This document shows, piece by piece, positions 57,001 to 64,000 of a stretch of 64,000 nt of DNA. The notes under the pieces are model-generated. The model was not told where the DNA came from. It worked only from the letters and a program-made list of their open reading frames with translations, and did not search any database. Within the stretch, counting starts at the first letter, position 1. Every line of letters begins with the position of its first letter. The stretch comes from Pricia antarctica (GTDB taxonomy: Bacteria; Bacteroidota; Bacteroidia; Flavobacteriales; Flavobacteriaceae): positions 1-64,000 of the forward strand of contig DRGL01000074.1 of assembly GCA_011050085.1 (NCBI GenBank), given 5' to 3'. A program made the translations under genes and the position numbers.

Positions 57001-58187
57001 TTGTAAAAATTAATACCGCCGCCCTCCGTTCCTACCCAGAGGTTGTCCTGCTGGTCTTGAACCAAGGAACTTACTACCCCGTAATTGAGCTTGAAAGCAT
57101 TGGTGCCGGATGGAAGATGCTTAAACAGGTCGTAATTTCTATTGTAATAATTAATTCCTCCGGCGTAGGTGCCGATCCAAATGTCACCCTTGCTGTCGCC
57201 ATATATCTTATAAATGGAATTTTGACTTAAACTGTTGGGATCGTTTTTGTCATGAACCAAATGTGAAATAGACTTTTTATCCGCGTTTAGGATGTACAAT
57301 CCCCCATAGGTCCCCACCCATAGATTGCCCTGATTATCCTCATATATACTTCGGACATCATCGGTAATCGCATTTTCCTTTTTTGATGGTAATTTAAAAA
57401 ACTCAAATCTATTTGAATCCCCATTGAAAAACGCGAGTCCGTCGGTAATTCCTAGCCATAAATTATCTTCGTTATCCTCATAAAGTGTGGGCAGGGAGTT
57501 ACTTTTCATTTCCTTGGATGCGCCTTCCGGGTAAGCATAATGAGTGAACGAATTGGTCTTACTATCAAAAATATCGATATGTTGCACGGTCTTTATCCAT
57601 AGCTTTCCATCCGAAGTTTTCTCTAGTGCCCGTATAAGGTTGCTGGACAAGCCGGCCGTTTCCCCTTTTTGGTGCCGATGATATTTAATTTCATGGTTGG
57701 CTATGTCCAACCTTCCCAGTCCAAAATTCGAGCCTATCCATAAATGGTCCCCATCATCATCAATGATACTCCATATCTCATCTTTTAGATTGACCTTGCC
57801 CGTACCCGGATGCAGGTATCTTTCAAAACTATTCTTTTTCGCGTCGTATTTATTTAAACCATTTCTAGTACCTACCCATAGATTGCCCTGGTCGTCTTGA
57901 AATAGGGATTTTATGTAACTGTTACTTAAGCTTGTGGAATCTTGGGCCTCATAGCGGTAGGTCGTAAAAGTATTGCCATCATATTTGTTAAGACCGTTTC
58001 TCGTGCCGAACCATAGGAAGCCCTCATTGTCTTGAAGAATGCACAGCACAGAGTTTTGCGATAGTCCGTCCTGCAATGAAATATTCTTGAATTTTAAGGT
58101 AGTATTGTTTATATCAGTATCCTGTCCAATAAGCGACCATTGGAATATAACCAAGGTAAAAAGTAATATGAGTTTTTTAAACGTCAT
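54060..58187 (-). CDS. Hybrid two-component system regulator (HTCS)
   Basis: The protein has 1375 residues and acts as sensor and transcription factor in one chain. A signal peptide is followed by two periplasmic propellers of repeated SLFQDxxGNLWVGT-type units (Reg_prop, residues about 30-690) and a Y_Y_Y domain ending near 780. A membrane helix lies near 790-812. The HisKA H-box is NISHDFRTP near 849, and the HATPase has DSGKGIP and GTGIGLPLAKS. The receiver domain has ILVVEDN near 1122, DVMMP with the phospho-acceptor aspartate near 1170 and ITKPF. The AraC-type helix-turn-helix is at about 1275-1370 (ISEIAFELGFNDQKYFRKSFKKLF). It likely senses a lyase-derived disaccharide and activates the susC operon and the lyase. 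Confidence 0.95.
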   Translation of the reverse strand: MTFKKLILLFTLVIFQWSLIGQDTDINNTTLKFKNISLQDGLSQNSVLCILQDNEGFLWFGTRNGLNKYDGNTFTTYRYEAQDSTSLSNSYIKSLFQDDQGNLWVGTRNGLNKYDAKKNSFERYLHPGTGKVNLKDEIWSIIDDDGDHLWIGSNFGLGRLDIANHEIKYHRHQKGETAGLSSNLIRALEKTSDGKLWIKTVQHIDIFDSKTNSFTHYAYPEGASKEMKSNSLPTLYEDNEDNLWLGITDGLAFFNGDSNRFEFFKLPSKKENAITDDVRSIYEDNQGNLWVGTYGGLYILNADKKSISHLVHDKNDPNSLSQNSIYKIYGDSKGDIWIGTYAGGINYYNRNYDLFKHLPSGTNAFKLNYGVVSSLVQDQQDNLWVGTEGGGINFYNAETGAFSYYTHEETDPNSLSSNNVKAMIQDHAGNFWIGTHDEGLNFLNPNNRPFTFKKFKDSPGDSLGLSNNRVISLFEAAAGDIWIGTSGGGINFLDTSTTSIQRIADPSRLIGEIVFTISGTSDPKILLVGGDRGLGRLHTDTKRISAVPFRGDDGDALGSSPVLCTYIDSENNLWIGTEGAGVYCYNKTSGISKRYGVAEGLPNDVVYGILPDDKNNLWLSTIQGLSRLDLQTRQFKNFDESDGLQSNEFNYGAYLKSDKGELFFGGVNGFNVFDPDRITENSFIPPVSITSFEANNIPFLKKIGSPGDIVLKHDQNVLDFDFVALSFSQPNKNQYAYKLEGFDTEWNYVGNKKSATYTNLDAGDYSFKVKASNNDGLWNEKGESLAFTILSAPWRTWWAYAVYALLFFGALFLIRRNGIQRIEDKNKLKQERLEKEKIEEVNRMKLQLFTNISHDFRTPLTLIIGPMERMLKTKEGSRFMQKQLETMHCNASVLMQLINQLLDFRKAEAGKMELQASQNNMVSFTEDVKLAFEELARSRNIEYSLSASSDDIQVWFDRVMLKKVLFNLLSNAFKFTPDDGRITIDIKKKNKRGKGKTKNQVQLKVSDSGKGIPKENINLIFDRFYQFGERFGTGIGLPLAKSLVELHQGRIIVKSTEKKGTCFTVNLPLGKAHLSEEQRLKDDVIIQENNLYDFDSPSYLEEESLEQPSKDKGEVTFNETLPSILVVEDNLEVRNFIKGIFQNTHNLFEAANGEKGIEIARTADIDLIISDVMMPVMDGMELCHDIKSNIRTSHIPVILLTARTAENYQKSGYRTGADAYITKPFDAEILAVRVNNLLKSRSDLIEKFKKDLILQPKEVTATSADEEFLQKAIEVVEENMTDSEFTVQVLIDEMNMSRSALYRKLKSLTDQSLTEFIRVIKLKRAAQLMLKTEMNISEIAFELGFNDQKYFRKSFKKLFKKTPSKYRAGNSANVL

Positions 58188-58416
58188 TTTTTCTGCTGAT
58201 CAGGTCGGAATAAAAATAGTATTCGTCGTAATACGCTCCAACGATTCTAATATTCTAATGTAGCAAATATAAACGACTTGCATAATACAATCGATTGTAT
58301 TTTACTTTTATTTGACTATTTTTGTCAAATACATCGATTAAAAAATTATTTTACCTCCTATATATATTAACCAATATGTAAAAAATAGGGGGTCAAAATA
58401 ACAGACTTAAGATAAA
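58188..58416. promoter_or_regulatory. Divergent regulatory region with two palindromes
   Basis: Between the hybrid regulator and the kduD-like gene lies AATACAATCGATTGTATT (58284-58301), a perfect 18-bp palindrome. ATTTGAC/GTCAAAT (58310-58316 and 58324-58330) is a second inverted repeat. The first has the shape of a LacI- or GntR-type operator. No such regulator gene is in the window. The stretch is strongly AT-rich. Confidence 0.55.
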
Positions 58417-59214
58417 ATGAACACTATGCAACTATTTAATCTAGAAAATAAAAATGCTTTGGTAACCGGCAGTACCCATGGTTTAGGAATGGCCATGGCC
58501 GAAGGTTTGGGAAAGGCGGGAGCCACTGTTATAGTTAACGGCAACTCTTCGCAACAAAAAATCGACGACGCCGTAGCACATTATAAATCCATCGGTATTA
58601 AGGCAAAGGGATACAAATTCGATGTGACCAACGAAATCGAGGTCAGAGAAGCCGTTCAAAAGATACAAAACGAAGTTGGGCCTATCGATATTCTGGTCAA
58701 CAATGCAGGCATAATAAAACGAACGCCTTTGGAGGATATGGAAGTAGCCGATTTTAAACAGGTTATCGACGTTGATTTGGTTAGTCCCTTTATTGTTTCC
58801 AAGCATGTGGTCAAAGATATGATCGAAAGAAAACAGGGGAAGATTATCAACATATGCTCCATGATGTCAGAACTGGGCAGAACTTCTGTGGGTGCCTATG
58901 CCGCTGCCAAAGGCGGACTCAAAATGCTAACGCAGAACATGGCTACGGAATGGGCAAGGCACAACATTCAGATAAACGGTATCGGCCCAGGATATTTTGC
59001 TACCTCGCAGACCGCACCTATCCGAATTGAAGGTCATCCTTTCAACGAGTTTATTTTAAACAGAACTCCCGCTGCCAGATGGGGCAATCCAGAGGACCTG
59101 GCCGGGGCAGCTATCTTTTTATCATCAAAAGCCAGTAATTTTGTAAACGGCCCTATAATTTATGTCGATGGGGGCATCCTTGCCACTATCGGAAAACCTT
59201 CGAATGAGGCTTAA
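58417..59214 (+). CDS. kduD: SDR-family dehydrogenase, KduD-like (2-deoxy-D-gluconate 3-dehydrogenase type)
   Basis: The protein has 265 residues. The NAD(P)-binding TGSTHGLG lies at residues 17-24 and the structural NNAG at 95-98. The catalytic serine is in ICSMMSELG, and Tyr161 and Lys165 form the YAAAK motif of classical short-chain dehydrogenases. The order, length and the QTAPIRIEGHPFNEFILNRTPAARWG segment match the KduD/gluconate 5-dehydrogenase branch. In glycosaminoglycan use this enzyme reduces 2,5-diketo-3-deoxygluconate derived from the unsaturated uronate freed by GH88. A KduI isomerase is not in the window. It is monocistronic next to the regulator; the fine substrate is an inference. 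Confidence 0.85.
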   Translation: MNTMQLFNLENKNALVTGSTHGLGMAMAEGLGKAGATVIVNGNSSQQKIDDAVAHYKSIGIKAKGYKFDVTNEIEVREAVQKIQNEVGPIDILVNNAGIIKRTPLEDMEVADFKQVIDVDLVSPFIVSKHVVKDMIERKQGKIINICSMMSELGRTSVGAYAAAKGGLKMLTQNMATEWARHNIQINGIGPGYFATSQTAPIRIEGHPFNEFILNRTPAARWGNPEDLAGAAIFLSSKASNFVNGPIIYVDGGILATIGKPSNEA

Positions 59215-59444
59215 TTATGATACTTCATTCAAAAACGACTTTGAGCACACTTTGCTTCTAGTATCCGAAGGAAAAACAAGTCTATAAACACACTACTTTA
59301 GTCTCAATTTTTGGACGACGGATAAGTGAAATTGGGCTCTCCTTCTTCTCATTGAGTATATGACCTTTAATATTGATAACCAAATTTCAATTAATACTAA
59401 ATATTTAAGAACTTCGCCTTTTTAATGTTTCAATCGAGATTGAT

Positions 59445-60533
59445 ATGGTCGGCACAGAAGCAAAACTAAAAGAGCGAATCAAAGAACTTACCTGTCTCTA
59501 CGAGGTTACTTCGATCATCGTCAACTCAGACTATGACCAATTGGAGACCTCCTTGGAGGCAATTGCATATTGTCTCAAGAGAGGATGGCAATTCGACGAA
59601 GACACCGAGGTATTTCTGACCAGTGGAAACTATACGGTTCAGACAGAAGGCTTTCGATCGGATATGGTCAACATAACATCTGACATACGGGTCTTCAATA
59701 CATTCGACGGATATATTCAGGTAGGATATCCAAAGGATGCCTATCAGCTATCCGATTTTTTGGAAGAGGAAAAAACCCTATTGGAAAACGTGGCCTTGGC
59801 AGTCGGCAACTTACTCGAACGCAAACAAGTGCACGACAGTGAAGCGGCCATCAAACGACAGGTAGAACGTGCAGACCGCCTTCATATTTTAGGAGAGATT
59901 ACGGCGGGCATCGCCCATGAACTCAACACCCCGCTTGCGAATATTTTGGGGTTTGCCGAGCTCTTGAAAGAAAAAATGACCGATTCCGATACGAAACGTG
60001 ATCTGGAGAGAATAGTGGATAACGCCATTTTCAGTCGTGAGGTAGTCAAAAAACTGATGTTCTTCGCCTGTGAAATGCCGCAAGAAATGAATTCGGTGGC
60101 GCTGATTCCCATTGTCGAAAATGTGCTGAAGTTGCTAGGGCCGTCATTAAGATCTAAACGTATAAAATTGACAAAGGCCTTCAGCGATGAGTCCATCGCC
60201 TTACGCGCCGATACGGTGCAGTTGACCCAAGTTCTTTTCAATTTGATCATGAACGCCGTTTACTTTTCCCCCGAAGGCGGTACTATCGACCTTAGAATAA
60301 GCAGCAAAGGTAACATGGCAAAAATTCGAATCTCGGACGAAGGTACCGGTATCGACACCCAAATAAGCAACAAAGTTTTCGAACCTTTTTTTACCACTAA
60401 ACCGGTCGGCGAAGGCTCTGGTTTGGGTCTAAGTGTCGTACATGGTATTATCACCAGTCATAAAGGCACCATCGCACACGAAAACAACCGCCCGAAAGGC
60501 ACTACATTTACAGTCGACTTTCCTAAATTATAG
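59445..60533 (+). CDS. Soluble sensor histidine kinase
   Basis: This 362-residue protein has no membrane segment. Residues 1-130 form a helix-flanked sensor region that may be GAF-like. A dimerisation helix with the H-box ITAGIAHELNTPLANILGF (His158 is phosphorylated) follows. The ATPase domain has NLIMNAVYFSPEGG (N-box), DEGTGID (G1), FEPFFTTKP (F-box) and GSGLGLSV (G2). It ends 2 nt before the sigma-54 response regulator gene, so the pair is a two-component system. The signal is intracellular and unknown. Confidence 0.92.
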   Translation: MVGTEAKLKERIKELTCLYEVTSIIVNSDYDQLETSLEAIAYCLKRGWQFDEDTEVFLTSGNYTVQTEGFRSDMVNITSDIRVFNTFDGYIQVGYPKDAYQLSDFLEEEKTLLENVALAVGNLLERKQVHDSEAAIKRQVERADRLHILGEITAGIAHELNTPLANILGFAELLKEKMTDSDTKRDLERIVDNAIFSREVVKKLMFFACEMPQEMNSVALIPIVENVLKLLGPSLRSKRIKLTKAFSDESIALRADTVQLTQVLFNLIMNAVYFSPEGGTIDLRISSKGNMAKIRISDEGTGIDTQISNKVFEPFFTTKPVGEGSGLGLSVVHGIITSHKGTIAHENNRPKGTTFTVDFPKL

Positions 60534-60535
60534 GT

Positions 60536-61861
60536 ATGGCATTACGCAAGGAAAATATTCTTATCGTAGACGATGACATCGATATTCTAGAGTTGTTGCA
60601 ACGGCACTTGCAGTCCATGGAGTACCACACCTTCAAGGCCATATCCGTCAAAGAGGCCCTATTTATCCTTAAGGATACCTTTATCGACCTGTTGATAACC
60701 GATATACAAATGCCCGAGGTCGACGGCCTTCAGCTTTTAAAATTTACGAACGAGCACTATCCCGAAATACCGAAGTTGGTGGTCACCGGATATCCTTCAG
60801 TGGATGGTGCTCTTGAAGTAATACAATCGGGGGCGACCGATTATCTGAGCAAACCTTTTACGAAGGATGAACTAAGGCAGGGCATCGAAAAAGCCTTTGC
60901 GCAAGGTGCTCGGCGTAAAAAACAAAAACCGATTTCCCAAAGGTCGCATTGCAATACATACGCAGATATGGTCGGCGAGTCGGAAGCCTTCGGTGCAGTG
61001 GTCAATATTATCGATAGGGTAAAGGATAATAAGGCTACGGTTATCGTAAAAGGGGAAAGCGGTACCGGTAAGGAACTAGTGGCCCGGGCCATTCACTATT
61101 CCGGCAAGTTTTCCCGCGCGCCTTTTATAGCGGTCAATTGTGGGGCAATTCCAGAAAATTTACAGGAAGCGGAACTTTTCGGATACAAAAAAGGGGCCTT
61201 TACCGGAGCCAATGAAAACCGCAACGGTTTCTTTCAGGCAGCGGAAGGAGGCACGCTGTTCTTGGATGAAATCGGTACAGCGTCCCTTGCCGTACAGACC
61301 AAGCTCCTCCGTGCTTTACAAGAAAAGGAAATTACGAAGGTCGGTTCCCAAAAAGCGGAAAAAGTAGACATTCGAATCATCGCCGCGACCAATGCCGATC
61401 TTTTGGAAGATATCAAGAAGAAGACCTTTAGGGAAGATCTATATTACCGCTTGACCGTGGTCGAAATCAATGTGCCCCCATTGCGGGAACGAAAATCGGA
61501 TATTCCCCTACTGGTCGAGAAGTTTTTGCGCAAGTACGGCGTGGAATATAAGGACCGCTTACTTCGCATCTCCCCAGAGGCCTTCAAAGTCCTGCAACGA
61601 TACAACTGGCCCGGAAACATCAGGGAACTTGAAAATATCATCCAACGGACCGTTATCATGTCCGACGGCCTGATCGAGGTGAACGACCTTCCCGATTTTC
61701 TAAAATTCGAAATCGATTTTCCCGAGGAGGATTTTCTCCCGCTGCGGGAAATGGAAAAGGAATATGTTCGTCGCGTACTTATTCACACCCAAGGCAACAA
61801 AACGAAAGCGGCCGAAATGCTACAGATAGACCGCAAGACCTTGCGCGATAAATTGAGCTAA
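60536..61861 (+). CDS. Sigma-54-dependent response regulator (NtrC family)
   Basis: The protein has 441 residues. The receiver domain has Asp12 to Asp14 (VDDD), the phospho-acceptor Asp56 in ITDIQMPEVDG and the KPF lysine. The AAA+ domain has Walker A GESGTGKE near 180, the sigma-54-binding loop GAFTGAN near 222 and LFLDEIG Walker B near 243. A Fis-type helix-turn-helix (GNKTKAAEMLQIDRKTLRDKLS) closes the protein. It should activate -24/-12 promoters, one of which lies 130 bp downstream. Confidence 0.95.
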   Translation: MALRKENILIVDDDIDILELLQRHLQSMEYHTFKAISVKEALFILKDTFIDLLITDIQMPEVDGLQLLKFTNEHYPEIPKLVVTGYPSVDGALEVIQSGATDYLSKPFTKDELRQGIEKAFAQGARRKKQKPISQRSHCNTYADMVGESEAFGAVVNIIDRVKDNKATVIVKGESGTGKELVARAIHYSGKFSRAPFIAVNCGAIPENLQEAELFGYKKGAFTGANENRNGFFQAAEGGTLFLDEIGTASLAVQTKLLRALQEKEITKVGSQKAEKVDIRIIAATNADLLEDIKKKTFREDLYYRLTVVEINVPPLRERKSDIPLLVEKFLRKYGVEYKDRLLRISPEAFKVLQRYNWPGNIRELENIIQRTVIMSDGLIEVNDLPDFLKFEIDFPEEDFLPLREMEKEYVRRVLIHTQGNKTKAAEMLQIDRKTLRDKLS

Positions 61862-61864
61862 TCT

Positions 61865-61893
61865 ACCGAGGAGAAATTACCCGACCGAGGAGA
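61865..61893 (+). promoter_or_regulatory. Tandem direct repeats, possible enhancer site
   Basis: ACCGAGGAGA occurs at 61865-61874 and 61884-61893, a 19-bp period, each followed by a similar AT-rich and CCC stretch. They begin 3 bp after the response regulator stop and about 100-125 bp upstream of the sigma-54 promoter, the usual distance for activator binding. NtrC-type sites are more often palindromic, so the assignment is tentative. Confidence 0.45.
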
Positions 61894-61990
61894 TTTTCCC
61901 CTGCCAGATAAAATAACATCCTAAAAGTAAGCTTCCTTATATATTGATTTTCAAATAGTTATTGTTTATGGCATACTCCCCTGCTTTTTA

Positions 61991-62006
61991 GGGCACATCA
62001 TTTGCA
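61991..62006 (+). promoter_or_regulatory. Sigma-54 (-24/-12) promoter
   Basis: GGGCACATCATTTGCA matches the TGGCAC-N5-TTGCA consensus at all fixed positions except the first T, with exact spacing between GG and GC. It lies 43 bp before the ATG at 62049, giving a short leader, and 130 bp after the gene for a sigma-54 activator. Confidence 0.7.
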
Positions 62007-62048
62007 TTTAGTGGAACGAATTAAATCAGTAACCCTAAATACACAGAT

Positions 62049-62411
62049 ATGATCAAATATGCAATTGCCCTATTATTTTCAGTAAGTGTTTTGAACGAAC
62101 AGAGCGGTAAAGAACAAACACAGACCGATGTCACCATCGGCGATGTCTTCGAAATCGGTGCACCCGAAACCCACGCCTACAAACACATCAATTTTCCACG
62201 CGCCAATTTCATCATCAAAAGAGGCGGTATCGCGAACTACAAGCGTGCGGAAGGGTATAAAGTAGTAGTAACCGCTATCAAGGAGAAGAAAGATGGCAGC
62301 ACGCAGGTGAAGATAAAACGAAATGATGGCGGTCGATTTTTTGGAAGCCATACCGTTGTTTCCGCAGATTTTAAAGAGGCCATCGCGTCCGGCGAACTAC
62401 AGGCCATGTAA
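62049..62411 (+). CDS. Small exported protein under a sigma-54 promoter
   Basis: This 120-residue protein has a short hydrophobic N-terminus (MIKYAIALLFSVSVLN) that could be a signal peptide. A basic beta-rich domain follows, with VTIGDVFEIGAP, HINFPRANFIIKRGGIANY and DGSTQVKIKRNDGGRFFGS. I do not recognise the family. Its promoter and position make it the probable main target of the adjacent two-component system. It is followed by a 210-bp gap with a hairpin, so it may be transcribed alone. Confidence 0.7.
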   Translation: MIKYAIALLFSVSVLNEQSGKEQTQTDVTIGDVFEIGAPETHAYKHINFPRANFIIKRGGIANYKRAEGYKVVVTAIKEKKDGSTQVKIKRNDGGRFFGSHTVVSADFKEAIASGELQAM

Positions 62412-62429
62412 AGAGCTATAAGGTAAAAT

Positions 62430-62491
62430 GAATCCATTTGGTCTGAGGGCAGACTTAATTCAATCACGAATCACCTTGATCAGATGGATTC
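62430..62491. other. Inverted repeats after the small exported gene
   Basis: GAATCCAT (62430-62437) and ATGGATTC (62484-62491) are inverted copies enclosing a smaller GTCTG/CAGAC hairpin (62441-62454). No T-tract follows, so this may be a structured 3' region rather than a classical terminator. Confidence 0.35.
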
Positions 62492-62621
62492 TACTTCACA
62501 ATTACCAAGTCGCAACGGTTAGTTGAATTCTCTTTTTCGATTTTGAATTAAGTGTCCAGATAGACTGACCTTTTCCATTGCACCGAATTCTACAATAGAT
62601 TTAAACTAAAAAACAGATGTT

Positions 62622-63245
62622 ATGTTCACAAAACTTTCAGCTCCGCAACGCATTCAAATCGGTCTGGTATTGGCTATGGCATTTCTTCTGGTTCTCGGCT
62701 CCAATCTTTTAGATCAAAAACATTTTACGAACATTCAAAACACAGTTAATTCAGTCTACAAAGATCGTGTGGTCGTGCAGGACTACGTTTATCGATTGGG
62801 CAACATCTTTCACCAAAAAGAACTCCGATTTATTCTTAAAAATAATTTTCAGGGCGTAACCTCAGAAAACCAAGAAGTGAAACAATTATTGGACGACTTC
62901 GGGGCAACGGAGCTTACCACCAAAGAATCGCAATTGCTCATTAAATTAAACGATCAGTTCGCAAACCTCAACAAATTGGAAATAAAGATGATGGGTGCTT
63001 CGAGTGCTAATTCGGAAAATAATATGGTCTCGGCCGTTAAAAGTTTAGATGAAATAGGGACCAGCCTCAATGGGTTGGCCGAAATTCAACTGGACCAAAG
63101 CGGACAGTTGATTGAACTTTCCAAAAAATCATTGGGTATGAACATCTTACTGTCCAAACTTGAGATAGGCTTTATGGTCGTTATCGGCGCCGCTATGTTG
63201 GCCCTGATATTCTATCCTGTTGAAAAAATACGTGTCATCAGGTGA
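62622..63245 (+). CDS. Four-helix-bundle membrane sensor without output domain
   Basis: The protein has 207 residues. A membrane helix (residues about 13-30) is followed by a long helical periplasmic region with heptad-like pattern (FTNIQNTVNSVYKDRVVVQDYVYRL onward). A second membrane helix near 180-200 and a very short basic tail (PVEKIRVIR) complete it. This is the 4HB_MCP-type sensor layout seen at the front of chemoreceptors and kinases, but no HAMP, kinase or methyl-accepting domain follows. It may signal by contact with another protein, such as the nearby kinase, or be a stand-alone subunit. Its stop overlaps the next long frame, whose likely start is at 63284. Confidence 0.7.
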   Translation: MFTKLSAPQRIQIGLVLAMAFLLVLGSNLLDQKHFTNIQNTVNSVYKDRVVVQDYVYRLGNIFHQKELRFILKNNFQGVTSENQEVKQLLDDFGATELTTKESQLLIKLNDQFANLNKLEIKMMGASSANSENNMVSAVKSLDEIGTSLNGLAEIQLDQSGQLIELSKKSLGMNILLSKLEIGFMVVIGAAMLALIFYPVEKIRVIR

Positions 63246-63283
63246 TACACTTTGCCAAACAGTTTTCCCTAATAAAAGTAAAA

Positions 63284-63487
63284 ATGAAAAAATACTTAAG
63301 AAGTATATGTTCAACCTGTAGCTATGTCCAGAACTGTTCTTTGACAACAAATAAGAGCAGCATCTACGAATGCAACGAATACGTTCATCATCTGGACGCG
63401 GATTACATCCCATCAGTTATGAACTTGATCAAAACAACTAAAGTCGACTTTGAGAAAGTTGAAAAAAGAGAACTCATCTTAAACTAG
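63284..63487 (+). CDS. Small cysteine-rich protein
   Basis: A start at 63284 (MKKYLRSICSTCSYVQNC) gives 67 residues; a longer frame from 63242 overlaps the previous gene by 4 nt and lacks support. Four cysteines at CSTCSYVQNC and YEC suggest metal binding. The C-terminal half is helical (DADYIPSVMNLIKTTKVDFEKV). It lies 6 nt before the glutamate dehydrogenase gene, so it may be co-expressed with it. Function is unknown. Confidence 0.55.
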   Translation: MKKYLRSICSTCSYVQNCSLTTNKSSIYECNEYVHHLDADYIPSVMNLIKTTKVDFEKVEKRELILN

Positions 63488-63493
63488 AAGGTA

Positions 63494-64000
63494 ATGACAA
63501 CAAGAGTATTGAAACAGAAAAAAGTGCACAAACAGGGCATGCTCGACAATGTCATGCGTCAGTTCGATCACGCCGCGGAGATTATAGACCTGAACCCGAA
63601 CATTCGAAAGATCCTCGAGGTAACGAACAACGAACTGGTCGTTCACTTTCCCGTTCGTATGGACAATGGCGAAGTAGAGGTCTTTACCGGATATCGGGTA
63701 CAGCATAACAATTCGCTGGGGCCGTATAAAGGAGGTCTGCGCTATCATCCGACCGTAGATATTGACGCAGCAAGGGCATTGGCCATGTGGATGACCTGGA
63801 AAACATCGTTGGCGGGATTGCCCTACGGCGGAGCTAAGGGTGGTATCCAGCTAGATCCCACTAAATACTCGAATTCCGAACTCGAACGCATTACCCGAAG
63901 GTTTACGTACGCCCTAGGCGATAACATCGGTCCGGAGCTGGATATTCCTGCACCCGACGTAAATACCAATGCACAGACGATGGCGTGGATTTTGGATACC
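63494..64000 (+). CDS. gdhA: Glutamate dehydrogenase, N-terminal part (runs off the window)
   Basis: The first 169 codons are visible. They include [20 protein letters not shown], the glutamate-binding KGGLRYHP, and PYGGAKGGI with the catalytic lysine. [24 protein letters not shown] then leads toward the nucleotide-binding domain beyond the window. This is the Glu/Leu/Phe/Val dehydrogenase family; the motifs favour glutamate. It interconverts 2-oxoglutarate plus ammonia and glutamate, so it could assimilate ammonia released by the NagB-type deaminase encoded upstream. The start 6 nt after the cysteine-rich gene is clear. Confidence 0.9.
   Translation, partial: MTTRVLKQKKVHKQGMLDNVMRQFDHAAEIIDLNPNIRKILEVTNNELVVHFPVRMDNGEVEVFTGYRVQHNNSLGPYKGGLRYHPTVDIDAARALAMWMTWKTSLAGLPYGGAKGGIQLDPTKYSNSELERITRRFTYALGDNIGPELDIPAPDVNTNAQTMAWILDT

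Noticed and set aside
58387-58394. AGGGGGTC as a further hybrid-regulator half-site before kduD
   Set aside because: It has a mismatch to the CTACCCCC core and no partner 22 bp away on either side.
61969-61985. TGGCATACTCCCCTGCT as a second -24/-12 promoter
   Set aside because: The GG-to-GC distance is 13 rather than 12 and the TTGC part is imperfect; the site at 61991 is clearly better.

Overview
The window reads as a marine-type member of the Flavobacteriaceae (Bacteroidota; Zobellia, Maribacter and Arenibacter are comparable genera, but no marker gene fixes the genus). The evidence is SusC/SusD pairs, a hybrid two-component regulator, a type IX secretion sorting domain, Bacteroidetes-type conjugation (Tra) genes and several lipoboxes. 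It has three parts.

Part 1 (1 to about 24 kb) is an integrated conjugative or mobilisable element. It opens with the C-terminal end of a probable coupling protein and an HTH regulator. Next comes a visibly AT-rich three-gene cargo cassette (1045-3914, minus strand): an unknown protein, a four-helix membrane protein and a STAND/Orc-like ATPase. I could not match it to a named system, and its make-up suggests a possible defence module. It is followed by a minus-strand mobilisation operon (MobC-type accessory protein, MOBP relaxase, AlbA_2/COG2865 protein) that ends at a strong terminator. A 1.3-kb non-coding region holds a candidate oriT hairpin, three tandem structured repeats of about 248 bp and a perfect inverted repeat. 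The plus-strand tra operon then runs parA, traB-like, traE, traF, traG, traI-like, traJ, traK, traM, traN, traO and an 11-module TraQ-like lipoprotein. traG carries an in-frame TAG and the traI-like gene a one-base frameshift, so the transfer apparatus is either decaying or affected by sequence errors.

Part 2 (24.2-59.2 kb) is a polysaccharide utilisation locus whose enzymes point to a sulfated glycosaminoglycan such as chondroitin or dermatan sulfate. It has two chondroitinase-ABC-type PL8 lyases, four sulfatases (one frameshifted), a GH88 unsaturated glucuronyl hydrolase, SusC/SusD, a periplasm-sensing hybrid regulator, a KduD-type dehydrogenase, and a sugar-use operon (GHMP kinase, nucleotidyltransferase, sodium symporter, GlcN-6-P deaminase fused to a PIG-L deacetylase). 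The susC and lyase promoters share paired C-rich sites 22 bp apart in the same orientation to their genes, a good candidate for the regulator's operator.

Part 3 (59.4-64 kb) holds a soluble histidine kinase with a sigma-54-dependent response regulator, then a small secreted protein preceded by a near-consensus -24/-12 promoter and tandem repeats that could be enhancer sites. After these come a four-helix-bundle membrane sensor with no output domain, a small cysteine-rich protein and the start of a glutamate dehydrogenase gene.
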